Made by a program: the position numbers and the translations under genes
Assembly (NCBI GenBank): GCA_016713535.1
Contig: JADJOY010000022.1
Location: 62,001 to 126,000, forward strand
Direction of reading: 5' to 3'
Source of the DNA: Deltaproteobacteria bacterium
GTDB lineage: Bacteria > JADJOY01
Length of the DNA stretch: 64,000 nt
The notes under the pieces: generated by a model
What the model was told of the DNA's origin: nothing
The model's database searches: none
The model's input: the letters and a program-made list of their open reading frames with translations, nothing else
Part shown: in pieces, positions 38,511 through 47,799 of the stretch
How the letters are laid out: each line of letters begins with the position of its first letter
How positions within the stretch are numbered: the first letter of the stretch is position 1

Positions 38511-38534
38511 GTCGTCGCTCTCTGGTCCGCCACG

Positions 38535-39110
38535 TCATCCAACCCGCTTGCAGCGCGAACCTCCGTGCCCGAGGTCACCGGATGGAGCGGCCGCGACGCC
38601 CTCACGAACGCGGCCGAGCAGCCGGGTCAGCGTCCTGCGCTCACGCTCGTCGAGCGACGCCACCATCCCGCCCGTCATCCGGAAGTAGTCCGGCAGCAGC
38701 CGATCGAGACAGGCCTGGCCCTTCGCGGTCAGCGCGACGTGCGTCATACGGCCGTCGCGATCGTGCGGCTCGCGACGCACCAGCCCGTCGCGCTCGAGCC
38801 CGTCGAGGAGGCCCGTGATGGTGGCGCGCGTGACACCGAGCCACTCGGCCATCGCGGACGGCAGGCCGCGACGCTCCTTCTTGCGCAGCAGGTACATCAG
38901 CACGCCGAACCGCCCCGGTGCGATGTCGTGGCGCGCGAGATACGACTCGATCGCGCGCCAGCCCGCGTCCCCCGTTACGACGATCGAGAGGTCGGCCTCG
39001 ACCGCGGTCGGATCGAGGGAGGAGTAACGGCGCGCGCGCGCGCGGGTCGTCTCGACCCGCGGCAGGACGCGAAGCCGGATCCCCGATCGCCTGGGCATCG
39101 CGATCGACAT
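38535..39110 (-). CDS. MarR-family regulator of the efflux operon
   Basis: A 191-residue winged-helix dimer. The DNA-binding core is LPSAMAEWLGVTRATITGLLDGLERDGLVRRE with wing DRDGRMTHVALTAKG. An arginine-rich extension precedes it, so translation may begin inside, but ATG 39110 is the first sensible start. The 25 bases before the ATG contain GGTA-N11-TACC, a possible half-site pair for autorepression. As first gene of marR-emrA-emrB-channel it probably represses the pump until a ligand binds. Confidence 0.9.
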   Translation of the reverse strand: MSIAMPRRSGIRLRVLPRVETTRARARRYSSLDPTAVEADLSIVVTGDAGWRAIESYLARHDIAPGRFGVLMYLLRKKERRGLPSAMAEWLGVTRATITGLLDGLERDGLVRREPHDRDGRMTHVALTAKGQACLDRLLPDYFRMTGGMVASLDERERRTLTRLLGRVREGVAAAPSGDLGHGGSRCKRVG

Positions 39111-39174
39111 GGTAAGGAACCGAACTACCTACGCCAAGCCACCTTCGCCTCCACGCCCCCCGCCCGCGCTCGGT

Positions 39175-40293
39175 TCAGACCGCGCGGGACGACCAGCGGC
39201 GGTACGCCTTCACTTCCGCCTTGGTCATGTTCGTGTAGTTGGCGCTCTTCGGGATGATGCAGTCCTGGCAGATCGAGAGGTCGCGATAGCTGCCGTCGAT
39301 CGCTTGCTGCCTCCACGCCGCGAGCTTCTGGTTCCGCCACCACACGTCGTGGAAGGTCTCCGAGCGCAGGTCACCGAGGACGTTGACCATCTCGTTGTCG
39401 CGGGTGCACGTCGTGACGCGGCCGTCCCAGTTCACCACCGGCGACTTGAAGAAGCCCGAACAGGTGTGCGTGTTGGGCGTCAGGATCTTCGAGCGCAGAC
39501 GCTCGACGATGCTGCGACGATCCTCCCCCACGAGGCCGAGGGAGCGCATGAGCTCGACGTAGCGTGTGTTCGACGCCTCCTGCTCCGCGGCGTCGAGGCA
39601 GTCGAGCTGCCGGAAGAAGACGCAGTTGTCGCGATCGAACACCGGGTGGAAGGCCGCCACGCCGCAGTCGAGGCCCTGGCTCTCGCACTCTCCCCGCCAT
39701 CGCGCCAGGAAGTCGGGCGCCTCGGCGGCATTCGACTCGTGGACGATGAACTGGAACACCAGCTTCGGATAGAGCGACCGCTTCTCGGCGCGCAGCTTCA
39801 CCAGCTCCCGCACGTTCGCCTCGACGAGGGCGAAGTCGTTCTTGCCCTTGATGCCCACGTAGGTGTCGGGGCGCGCGGCGTCGATCGTGCAGTGCCAGAC
39901 CTGGAAGATGCTGTCGGTGTCGTTGGTGGCGAGGTCGCGCACCGCGGGGCGGAGGAGGTTGCCGTTGGTGTGGACCTCGACCTTCCGGAACACCTTCGCG
40001 CGAGCATTGAACTCGAGGACGAACCGATAGAGCTCGGCGAACTTGGGGTGCATCAGCGGCTCACCGATCCAGAACAGGATCAAGGTGTGGAACGTGAGAC
40101 CGTGTCGCTCCATGTCCTCGAGCGCGGCGTAGAAGATCGCCGGATCGAGGAAGCCGCCGTCGTCGGTATGCGGATGGATGTCGTACTGCTGGATGCAGTG
40201 CTTGCACCGCAGATTGCAGAGGTTGGTGAGCTCGAAGACGATGTAGCTGCCTTCGAAGCTCGGCACCGCGTGTCCGTTTCCGTTGCCGTTCAT
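39175..40293 (-). CDS. Radical SAM/SPASM protein, paralogue of the 30124 gene
   Basis: A 372-residue enzyme, ATG 40293. Cluster motif C26-x3-C30-x2-C33 (NLCNLRCKHC), FWIGEPLMHPKF, FIVHESNAAEAPDF and the SPASM-like module TCSGFFKSPVVNWDGRVTTC, GDLRSETFHDVW, ICQDC. Sequence layout parallels the protein at 30124-31401. Lies 22 bases after a B12-type radical SAM gene; that pairing of B12 type and SPASM type repeats the arrangement of the larger operon. Substrate unknown. Confidence 0.87.
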   Translation of the reverse strand: MNGNGNGHAVPSFEGSYIVFELTNLCNLRCKHCIQQYDIHPHTDDGGFLDPAIFYAALEDMERHGLTFHTLILFWIGEPLMHPKFAELYRFVLEFNARAKVFRKVEVHTNGNLLRPAVRDLATNDTDSIFQVWHCTIDAARPDTYVGIKGKNDFALVEANVRELVKLRAEKRSLYPKLVFQFIVHESNAAEAPDFLARWRGECESQGLDCGVAAFHPVFDRDNCVFFRQLDCLDAAEQEASNTRYVELMRSLGLVGEDRRSIVERLRSKILTPNTHTCSGFFKSPVVNWDGRVTTCTRDNEMVNVLGDLRSETFHDVWWRNQKLAAWRQQAIDGSYRDLSICQDCIIPKSANYTNMTKAEVKAYRRWSSRAV

Positions 40294-40315
40294 GCGCTCG
40301 CCACCCCGATCGTCG

Positions 40316-41692
40316 TCATCCCTGGAAGGCCCACTGCACCACCCGCCAGCCGGCGCTCATCCCGCGCGTGAGCGAGCCGCGCCCACCCCCGAGCCCGAGG
40401 AGGTCCAGGATCGCGCGGGGGCGAAGATAGAACCGCAGGTAGGCCTCGCGTAGCAGGCGCTTGAGCGCGCGGTCGTCCCAGGCCGGACCGATGGCCGTGA
40501 CCCGGCGCGACTCGGTGTCGAGGGGGCTGCGCGCCACGCTCTCGCGCAACCACCCCTGGCGCTCGGCGAGAGCGTGGAGCGGCGTGCCCTCGAACGGCGA
40601 GAGCGTGGAGAACTGCGCGTAGGTCGGCCGGATCTCGACGGCCAGTCGGATCGACTCACGCGCCGCCTCGGGAGTTTGGCTCGGGAGCCCGAGGATGAGG
40701 TAGGCGAGCGTGGCGACCCCCTCTTCGCGGCACAGCGCGAAGGCGCGGCGGACGTGCTCGACCCGGAACCCCTTGCGCAGGAACTTGAGTCCGTCGTCGG
40801 AGCCGCTGTCGACACCGAACGCCAGCATGGCCAGCCCCGCGCGCTTCATCGCGCGGAGGAGCTCGCGATCGACCTGCTCGACTCGCGCCTCGGCCTTCCA
40901 GTGAAAACGCAGCCCGCGACGCACGATCTCGTCGCAGATCGAGAGCACGCGCTCGCGTCTCAGCGTGAACAGGTCGTCGTAGAAGATCACGAACGGCTCG
41001 GGCCCGGCGGCGAGCACGCCCTCGAGCTCGTCCGCCACGGACGCGGCCGATCGAGCCCGGTAAGGATCACCGTGGACGGCCTTCTCGCAGAAAATGCAGC
41101 GAAATGGACAACCGCGCGAGGTGAGTGCCGTCACGATCCGGGACGAACGCCACAGCGGGTAACGGTAGCCTCGGGCCGGCAGAAGGTGCCGCGCCGGGAC
41201 GGGCAGCGCGTCGAGATCCTCGATGGTCGCCGGCTGGGGCCCTTCGCCACCGCGTGTCACGACTCCCGGGACCTCGGCCGGGTCGGCCGCTCTCGCGAGC
41301 GCGCTGACGAGCGCCGGGAGCGCGCGCTCCCCCTCGCCGCGGACGACGTACGAGGCTTCCGGGACTTCTTCGAGCACGCGAGCGCCGCGCACGGTCGCAT
41401 GCGGACCACCGAGCACGATCGGCGCACCGATCGACGACAGGAGCCGCGCCGTCGAGACGGAGTCCTCGAACACCGGCGTGAGCCCGCCGAGCCCGATCAG
41501 CTCGGGGGCGAAGCTCCGGGCCCGCTCCAGCAGCCGAGGCCCACGCAACGCCTCGACGCGCGCGTCGATCAGTGCGACGCGGTGGCCCGCCGCCTCCAGA
41601 CTCGACGCCAGATAGAGGAGGCCGAGTGGCGGGACGCTCACGCCGCTCTCCGGCCGCCCACGACGGGGCGGATGCACCAGCAGCACACGCAT
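40316..41692 (-). CDS. B12-binding-type radical SAM enzyme
   Basis: A 458-residue enzyme with the classic opening MRVLLVHPPRRGRPESGVSV, PPLGLLYLASSLEAAGH, VLGGPHATVRG and VVRGEGERALP of the B12-fold domain, then C195-x3-C199-x2-C202 (GCPFRCIFC), FVIFYDDLFTL, AFGVDSGSDDG and YLILGLPSQTPE. No DxHxxG visible. Start ATG 41692 has no clear ribosome site. It follows a GT2 gene after 136 bp without features and is followed closely by the SPASM-type gene. Confidence 0.88.
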   Translation of the reverse strand: MRVLLVHPPRRGRPESGVSVPPLGLLYLASSLEAAGHRVALIDARVEALRGPRLLERARSFAPELIGLGGLTPVFEDSVSTARLLSSIGAPIVLGGPHATVRGARVLEEVPEASYVVRGEGERALPALVSALARAADPAEVPGVVTRGGEGPQPATIEDLDALPVPARHLLPARGYRYPLWRSSRIVTALTSRGCPFRCIFCEKAVHGDPYRARSAASVADELEGVLAAGPEPFVIFYDDLFTLRRERVLSICDEIVRRGLRFHWKAEARVEQVDRELLRAMKRAGLAMLAFGVDSGSDDGLKFLRKGFRVEHVRRAFALCREEGVATLAYLILGLPSQTPEAARESIRLAVEIRPTYAQFSTLSPFEGTPLHALAERQGWLRESVARSPLDTESRRVTAIGPAWDDRALKRLLREAYLRFYLRPRAILDLLGLGGGRGSLTRGMSAGWRVVQWAFQG

Positions 41693-41828
41693 CGGTGGAG
41701 GAGCTCGCTCGATCGACGGGACGGACGGGGCGACGCGACGGGCGGGACTTCGAGTGTCCTCGCTCCCTCTCGCGGCCGTCAATGGTCGCGACCTGGCGTC
41801 ACCGGCACCCGTGCGGGCCGGCGTGAGC

Positions 41829-42857
41829 TCACTCGGTCCATGCGACCTCCCGGAGGCCCAGCCCGTGTACCCGGAGCCAGCGATACACGGCGCGTGGCGA
41901 GCGACGCCGCGCGGACCGTCCGCGAAGACGGGTCAGAACCATTCCAGGCACCCCGAGCCACCCGTCGACGAGCGCGCGGATGGCCGTCGCGAGCAGTCCT
42001 CGACCACGCGTGCCGTCGTGGAAGCGCGCCGCCGCGCCGCGGCCCCGCGCGATCCCGATCGCCTGCACGAGATGTCGAGCGCCGGCGACCCATGGGTTGA
42101 GGAGCACCAGGAACAGCGGAAAATGCCTCGCGACCAGCCACACCCGGTTGCGTTCCACCTGATAGGCCTTGAAGGCCGAGTAGGCTCCTGCCGTCGCCGA
42201 GCCGTGATGCCAGGCGCGGGCCCCCGGCACGAAGCGACACTCCCAGCCGGCGAGCCGCGCGCGCAGCCCGAGCTCGGTGTCCTCGCCGTAGGCGAAGAAG
42301 CGGGACTCGAAGCCGCCTGGGGCTTCGAGCAACTCCCTGCGATACAGCGCCGCCGCTCCACTGGGAAAGAGCGCGTCGCGGCGCGAGTCGTACTGGCCGC
42401 GATCGATCTCGAGACGCCCCCGACCGCGATTGAGGCCGTCGGCGAACAAGAGGTGCCCGGTGGTGTCGATGCGCCCGGGAGGGTCCACCAGCAGCACGTC
42501 GGCGGCACACGAGCCGACCCGTGGGTCGCTCTCCGCCTCGCCCACGAGTCGTTCGGCCCAGACTGGATCGGCCCAGGCATCGTCGTTGAGGAGCAGCACG
42601 TAGCGCCCTCGGGACGCCCGGACCCCGAGGTTCACGCCAGCAGCGAAGCCAAGATTCCGGCCAGCGACCACGACCTCGGCCTCGGCCAGCTCGGCTGCCC
42701 ACTCGGGGTCGCGGCGAGCGTCGTCGGCGCGATTGAGGACGACGACCGTCTCGAGCTCCGGCAGCGTCTGGGCACGCAGTGACGCGAGCGTGGCGTGAAG
42801 CGAAGCGGGGAGATCGCGCGAGACGACGATGACCGAGGCGAGCGGCGCCTCAGGCAC
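41829..42857 (-). CDS. GT2 glycosyltransferase, WbbL/rhamnosyltransferase-like
   Basis: A 342-residue GT-A fold glycosyltransferase. Motifs: ASVIVVSRDLPASL, NLGFAAGVNLGVRASRGRY, LLLNDDAW (DxD-like), FFAYGEDTELGLRARLAGW (catalytic ED) and a WHHGSAT acceptor loop. The C-terminus has an amphipathic/hydrophobic part that could anchor it at the membrane. GTG 42857 overlaps the end of glnD by 8 bases, tying a surface-glycan gene to a nitrogen-signalling gene by translation coupling. Sugar specificity unknown. Confidence 0.88.
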   Translation of the reverse strand: MPEAPLASVIVVSRDLPASLHATLASLRAQTLPELETVVVLNRADDARRDPEWAAELAEAEVVVAGRNLGFAAGVNLGVRASRGRYVLLLNDDAWADPVWAERLVGEAESDPRVGSCAADVLLVDPPGRIDTTGHLLFADGLNRGRGRLEIDRGQYDSRRDALFPSGAAALYRRELLEAPGGFESRFFAYGEDTELGLRARLAGWECRFVPGARAWHHGSATAGAYSAFKAYQVERNRVWLVARHFPLFLVLLNPWVAGARHLVQAIGIARGRGAAARFHDGTRGRGLLATAIRALVDGWLGVPGMVLTRLRGRSARRRSPRAVYRWLRVHGLGLREVAWTE

Positions 42858-45579
42858 GGCTCGGTGCCGGGAGCACCTCGAGGAGGCGCTCGCGTAGCCG
42901 CGCCTGGCGCTCGGGCTCGGTGATCTTCACCCCGTTTCGGTCCGTCACGTAGAACGAGTCGGTGACGCGGTCCGCCTGGGTCGAGATCTTGGCGACGTGG
43001 ATGTCGAGACCGAGCTCGGTCATCGCCGAGGCGATCGAGTAGAGCAGGCCGACCCGGTCAGTCGCGAACACGTCCACGACGGTCGCGACCCCCGAGGTGG
43101 TGTTGTCGATCTCGACACGATCGGGGACACGCTTCCCGGAGCTGCGCAGCAAGCTCGGAGCCTTGGCGAGGTCGCCCAGGGCGTCGAGCTGTCGCTCGCC
43201 GCGCACCACGGCCTCCGCATCTTTCATCACCCGTGCCCACCGCTCGGCCGCCGCCGCGTGGGGCGTCATGAACGAGGCGGAGACCTGGAAGGTGTCGATC
43301 GCGATCCCATCGGTCGTCGTCGCGAGCTGAGCACCGTTGATGTTCACGCCGTGCGCCGCCAGCACCCCGCACAGGTCGCGGAACAGACCGAGCCGATCGC
43401 GGGCCGCGATCCCGAGCGTCGCGAAGGCTCCCGTCGGGTCGGCGAGCACCCGGCTCGCGAAGCCGTCCGCCTGCACCTCGTGCGCGAGGAACGCGTAACG
43501 CAGGCACCAGCGCGGATTGCTACGCAGGAAGAACGAGGGCGGCAGCCGGTCGAGGAAGCCCTCGCTGCCGCCGATACCGTGACGGGCGAGCAGACGAGAG
43601 AGCAGCTCCCGCCGCTGGATCCAGCGCTCGTCCAGATCCGATCGGAAGTCGCCGCTGTCGAAGACGCGCCTGGCCTTGACGTAGAGGTCGTCGAGGAGGT
43701 GCGCCTTCCACGGTGTCCACGTGCCTGGTCCCACCGCACGCACGTCTGCGTAAGTCAGGAGGTAGAGAAGCTCCATCTCCTCGAGCGTTCGCACGCGGCG
43801 GCAGAAGTTCGAGATCTCCTCGGGATCGTCTAGGTTCCGACGCTGACTGAACCGCGACATCAGGAGGTGCACCTGGACGAGGCGCGCCGCGAGATCCCGC
43901 TGGTCCTCGCTGAGCCCGAGGCGCTTGCCCGCCTCGTCCACCATCACGGCACCCTTCTCCGAGTGGCCGCCTCCCATGCCCTTGCCGATGTCATGGAAGA
44001 TCACCGCCAGGTGGAGTACCTCGGGATCGCTCACGCGCTCCAGCATCCGGCGAAGGCGGGGCGGGCCGTCGTAGTCGTCGGCGTCCTCGATTCTCCGGAG
44101 CTCGCGCACCGCGACCAGGGTGTGTCGGTCGACCGTGTACACGTGATAGGCGTCGTGCTGCACCAGGCAGACCGCGTGCTCCATCTCGGGGAGCACCCGC
44201 GCCAGCAGTCCGACCTCGTGCATCGCGGTGAGCGCGCGGTCCAGGTGCTTGCCGTGCTTGAGCATGCGCCGGAACTCGTCGTTCACCGATGGCAGATCGC
44301 AGATCCCGTTCGAGTCCTCGTGCGCGAGACGCTCGAGCGTCTCGAGGGTCTTGTGCGAGATCTCGACGCCGTTCTCCTGGGCGAGGCGGAAGGCGCGGAT
44401 CCGCGCCGCCGGGTCGCGCTCGAGCAGCCCCGCATCCGCCACCAGGTACTGGCTCCGGACGACGAGGAACCCCTCCTCGAGGTTCCGCTTACGCTGGAAC
44501 CAGCCGACCTCCTTCTTGGAGGCGCCAGGGCGGCATCGCTGTACCATCCGCAGGGCGAAGCGCTGCACCCGCGCCGCATGGCGATAGTAGTCGCGCATGA
44601 ACTGCTCGACCCCGAGCAAACCCTCCCCCTGTTGGTACCGGAGGGCCTCGGAGACCTTTTCCTGCAGGTCGAAGCTCAGACGATCGGTTCGCCGCCCGAC
44701 CTGATAGTGGAGCTCGGTGCGGACGCGGAGCAGGAAGTCCCACGACTCCTCGAGCTCGTTCAGCGTGCGACGGGTGAGCACGGCTCGCTTCACCAGATCG
44801 TCGAACGACCGTGCCTCGAAATGGACCTGCGCCAGCCACAGCGCCGTGTGGATCTCGCGCAGTCCGCCCTCGGCCTCCTTGATGTTGGGCTCGAGGATGT
44901 AGACGGATCCACCGTAGCGCTCGTGGCGCTTGTCCGACTCCTCGATCTTGGCCTCGATGAAGGCCTCGGCTTTCCTGCCACCGGTCTTCTTCTGGATCGC
45001 GCGGCTACAGCGGGTGGCGAGCTCGCCGTCGCCGGCCACGAGGCGGGCGTCGAGCATCGCCGTGCGCACCTTCATGTCCTCCACGGCAAGGTCGGCACAC
45101 TGATCGACCGTGCGGTGGCTGAAGCCGACGTCGAGATGCACGTCCCAGAGCGCGTACAGGATCCGCTCGGCGACGTTCTCCGAGTACGGCCCCTTCTTCC
45201 AGGGGTGGAGGAACACCAGATCCAGATCGGAGAACGGTGCGAGATCCTCGCGCCCGTACCCACCGACCGCGACGATGGCCATGCGTTGGTCCAGGCTCGG
45301 GTTGCGCTCGAAATACTCGGTCTCGGATGCGCGAAACAGCGTCTGGAGAAGGTGGTCGTAGACCTCGGTGGTCAGGCGCACGCCAGCCCGGCCCGCGATA
45401 CCCTGTCGATGGCGCGCCCTCACCCACTCGTTCCCCGCATCGAGATAGAGCCGGATCGCGCCCGGCTCGGGAAACGCCCCATCCGGTGCGAGCGAAGCGG
45501 TGAGCTCGGCGGGCAGATGCTCGCCGCGGTCGCCGCGTGTCGTCTCGATCGTCTCGGTGATGGGCGGGGCGGAGAACAT
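42850..45579 (-). CDS. glnD: PII uridylyltransferase/uridylyl-removing enzyme
   Basis: A 909-residue bifunctional sensor of glutamine that adds or removes UMP on PII. Domains in order: nucleotidyltransferase (GGYGREDLAPFSDLD, 106-120), the helical linker, an HD hydrolase domain with IFHDIGKGMGGGHSEKG, and two ACT domains at the end (LFRDLCGVLAAHGVNI and LLYSIASAMTELGLDI). Full length for the family. ATG 45579 with AGAGG ten bases upstream. Lies 128 bp after ptsI, so nitrogen and PTS signalling genes are adjacent. Confidence 0.95.
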   Translation of the reverse strand: MFSAPPITETIETTRGDRGEHLPAELTASLAPDGAFPEPGAIRLYLDAGNEWVRARHRQGIAGRAGVRLTTEVYDHLLQTLFRASETEYFERNPSLDQRMAIVAVGGYGREDLAPFSDLDLVFLHPWKKGPYSENVAERILYALWDVHLDVGFSHRTVDQCADLAVEDMKVRTAMLDARLVAGDGELATRCSRAIQKKTGGRKAEAFIEAKIEESDKRHERYGGSVYILEPNIKEAEGGLREIHTALWLAQVHFEARSFDDLVKRAVLTRRTLNELEESWDFLLRVRTELHYQVGRRTDRLSFDLQEKVSEALRYQQGEGLLGVEQFMRDYYRHAARVQRFALRMVQRCRPGASKKEVGWFQRKRNLEEGFLVVRSQYLVADAGLLERDPAARIRAFRLAQENGVEISHKTLETLERLAHEDSNGICDLPSVNDEFRRMLKHGKHLDRALTAMHEVGLLARVLPEMEHAVCLVQHDAYHVYTVDRHTLVAVRELRRIEDADDYDGPPRLRRMLERVSDPEVLHLAVIFHDIGKGMGGGHSEKGAVMVDEAGKRLGLSEDQRDLAARLVQVHLLMSRFSQRRNLDDPEEISNFCRRVRTLEEMELLYLLTYADVRAVGPGTWTPWKAHLLDDLYVKARRVFDSGDFRSDLDERWIQRRELLSRLLARHGIGGSEGFLDRLPPSFFLRSNPRWCLRYAFLAHEVQADGFASRVLADPTGAFATLGIAARDRLGLFRDLCGVLAAHGVNINGAQLATTTDGIAIDTFQVSASFMTPHAAAAERWARVMKDAEAVVRGERQLDALGDLAKAPSLLRSSGKRVPDRVEIDNTTSGVATVVDVFATDRVGLLYSIASAMTELGLDIHVAKISTQADRVTDSFYVTDRNGVKITEPERQARLRERLLEVLPAPSRA

Positions 45580-45606
45580 TCGGGCGGGCCTCTCGATGGG
45601 GCGCGC

Positions 45607-45612
45607 AGTATA
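45607..45612 (-). promoter_or_regulatory. Candidate -10 box for glnD
   Basis: TATACT on the minus strand (45612-45607), five of six consensus positions, in the 128-bp gap before glnD; start near 45600 would give a leader of about 20 bases. No good -35 lies at 16-18 bp, so confidence is low. Confidence 0.35.
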
Positions 45613-45707
45613 TGGGCTCGGCGGGGAGAGGCGCGAGCGTCAGGGCGCGCCGGAGCGGCTCACGCGATGTCTCGGAGGGCGTCCGCCGCGGCCCTCGCCG
45701 GGGCGGG

Positions 45708-47549
45708 TCAGTCGGAGGCGTACATCTCGGGGTAACGCAGGGCCATCTCCTGGCGCAACCGCGCCAGTATCGCGTCCGCGTCGTCGAGCTGCATGACCTC
45801 GTCGACGAACTTCCGGCACTCGAGGCGCGTCACCGAGCGCACGATCCGCTTGATCACCGAGATCGAGTTCGGGGTCATGCTCAGGCTGTCGAGCCCCATG
45901 CCCAGCAGGAGCATCGTGTAGAGCCCGTCGCTCGCCATCTCTCCACAGAGACTGACCGGGATGCGAGCATCCCGGCCCGCTTCCACCACGCCCCGGATCA
46001 TGCGCAGGATGGCCGGATGCGTCGGCTGGTAGAGGTCGGCGATCTGCTCGTTCACGCGGTCGATGGCGAGCGCGTACTGGATCAGATCGTTCGTTCCGAT
46101 GCTCAGGAAGTCGACCTCGCGCGCGATCAGGTCGACGATCGTCGCCGACGAGGGCGTCTCGATCATGCAGCCCAGCGGCGCACGCTCGTCGAACGCGATC
46201 TCCCGGCTCCGCAGGTCGGCCTTCACCTCCTCGAGGATGCGCCGGCTGGCGCGGACCTCGGCAAGGCCCGACACCATGGGCAGCATGATGTGGAGCCGTC
46301 CGAACGCGCTCGCCCGCAGGATGCCGCGGAGCTGGACCTTGAAGAGCTCGGGGTGCTTGAGGCAGAGCCGGATCGCACGCAATCCCAGGGCGGGATTCAC
46401 CTCGGGCGCGAGCTCGAGGAGGGCCGAGACCTTGTCGCCGCCGAGGTCGAGGGTCCGGATGACCGCCGGGTGGGGGGCCGTGCGTTCCGCAACCTCCCGG
46501 TACACCGCGAACTGCTCCTCCTCTCCGGGCAGGTCGTTGCGATTCATGTAGAGGAACTCGGTGCGATAGAGCCCGATCCCTTCGCCGCCGGCCTCGATCA
46601 CCGCCGGGATCTCCCGGTTCATCTCGATGTTGGCGGCGAGCTGCACGCGCTCACCGTCGAGCGTCACCGCCGGAAGGTGAAGGTCCTTGGCGAGGTCCTG
46701 CTCGAAGCGATGCAGGCGGTCGACGAGCCGTAGGTAGTGGGCGTAATCGTCGCGGCTCGGATAGAGGATGACCTTCCCCACCCGACCATCGACGATCAGC
46801 GGACAACCCGACTCGACGCGACGGGTGACGTTCTCCAGACCGACGACCGCCGTGATCTCGAGCGCCCTCGCCATGATCGCGGTGTGCGAGGTGGGTCCAC
46901 CGACGTCGGTGAGGAACCCCGCCACCCGATCGGGCGTCATCTGCGCGGTATCCGCAGGCGAGAGGTCGTGCGCGACCACCACGACCTTCTCGGGCACCTC
47001 GGCGAGCCGCTCCCGCGTCTGACCCGTCAGGCGCATCAGCACGCGGCCGCCGACGTGATCGAGGTCGCGGCGGCGCTCGCGCAGGTATGGATCCTGGATA
47101 CCGTCGAAGATCTTCTTGAGCTTGTCGAGCTGCTGGGTGAGCGCGGCCTCCGCGTTGATCTTCTCGGCCCGGATCAGCTCGGCCGTCTCCTCGGCGATCA
47201 TGCGATCGTCGAGGATCATCACGTAGGTATCGAGGATGAAGAGGTGGTCGCGCAGGTCCTTGTCGGGGATGCCAGCGCGCAGGCTCATCAGGTCCTGCTT
47301 CGCCTCCTTGAGAGCCTTCCGGAAGCGACGGACCTCGGCGTCCACCTCGGGCTTGCGGAGCTTGCGGCGGGCGACGGCGGCAGGTCCGCGGTCGAGCAGG
47401 AACGCCTTGCCGATGACGATGCCGGGGGCGACCCCGATACCGTGCAGCACGATGGGCTCGCGCGCGAAGCTCGGCTTCGCCGCGGGCCGGCCGCGCCGCC
47501 GGGTCGGCGCGGCCTTGCGCCGCTCAGCGGTCTTCGCCGAACCGCGCAT
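45708..47549 (-). CDS. ptsI: PTS enzyme I
   Basis: A 613-residue phosphoenolpyruvate-protein phosphotransferase that starts the PTS phosphorelay by phosphorylating HPr. A basic 30-residue N-terminal extension precedes the HPr-binding domain; the phospho-accepting histidine is H222 in GGPTSHTAIMARAL, and the PEP domain carries GIGLYRTEFLYM, LGCMIETPSSA and SLCGEMASD with the catalytic cysteine. It has no N-terminal GAF domain, so it is EI rather than EI-Ntr. It overlaps the HPr gene by 26 bases. Confidence 0.95.
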   Translation of the reverse strand: MRGSAKTAERRKAAPTRRRGRPAAKPSFAREPIVLHGIGVAPGIVIGKAFLLDRGPAAVARRKLRKPEVDAEVRRFRKALKEAKQDLMSLRAGIPDKDLRDHLFILDTYVMILDDRMIAEETAELIRAEKINAEAALTQQLDKLKKIFDGIQDPYLRERRRDLDHVGGRVLMRLTGQTRERLAEVPEKVVVVAHDLSPADTAQMTPDRVAGFLTDVGGPTSHTAIMARALEITAVVGLENVTRRVESGCPLIVDGRVGKVILYPSRDDYAHYLRLVDRLHRFEQDLAKDLHLPAVTLDGERVQLAANIEMNREIPAVIEAGGEGIGLYRTEFLYMNRNDLPGEEEQFAVYREVAERTAPHPAVIRTLDLGGDKVSALLELAPEVNPALGLRAIRLCLKHPELFKVQLRGILRASAFGRLHIMLPMVSGLAEVRASRRILEEVKADLRSREIAFDERAPLGCMIETPSSATIVDLIAREVDFLSIGTNDLIQYALAIDRVNEQIADLYQPTHPAILRMIRGVVEAGRDARIPVSLCGEMASDGLYTMLLLGMGLDSLSMTPNSISVIKRIVRSVTRLECRKFVDEVMQLDDADAILARLRQEMALRYPEMYASD

Positions 47550-47799
47550 GGATCAGCTCCTTGAGGGCGACGATTGCCTGCACGGCGTCTTCGCCCTCGG
47601 CCTGCACCCTGAGCGCGCTACCGCATGGCGCTGCCAGGATCATGAGGTTCATGATGCTCTTCCCGTTGGCGGCCTCGCCACGGTGGTGCACCGTGATCTT
47701 CGCCTTGAACTTGCTCGCCGTCTGCACGAACAGCGCCGCGGCGCGAGCATGCAGGCCCTTCTGGTTGCAGAGCGTCAGGGTTTCCTCGACCGCCTTCAC
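47524..47799 (-). CDS. ptsH: HPr phosphocarrier
   Basis: A 91-residue PTS carrier. The EI-phosphorylated residue is H17 in NQKGLHARAAA and the regulatory serine is S48 in ANGKSIMNLM, the usual target of HPr kinase, whose gene lies upstream. Start GTG 47799 overlaps the EIIA stop (GTGA). Presence of both phosphorylation sites and of hprK suggests a regulatory use of HPr. Confidence 0.95.
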   Translation of the reverse strand: MKAVEETLTLCNQKGLHARAAALFVQTASKFKAKITVHHRGEAANGKSIMNLMILAAPCGSALRVQAEGEDAVQAIVALKELIHARFGEDR

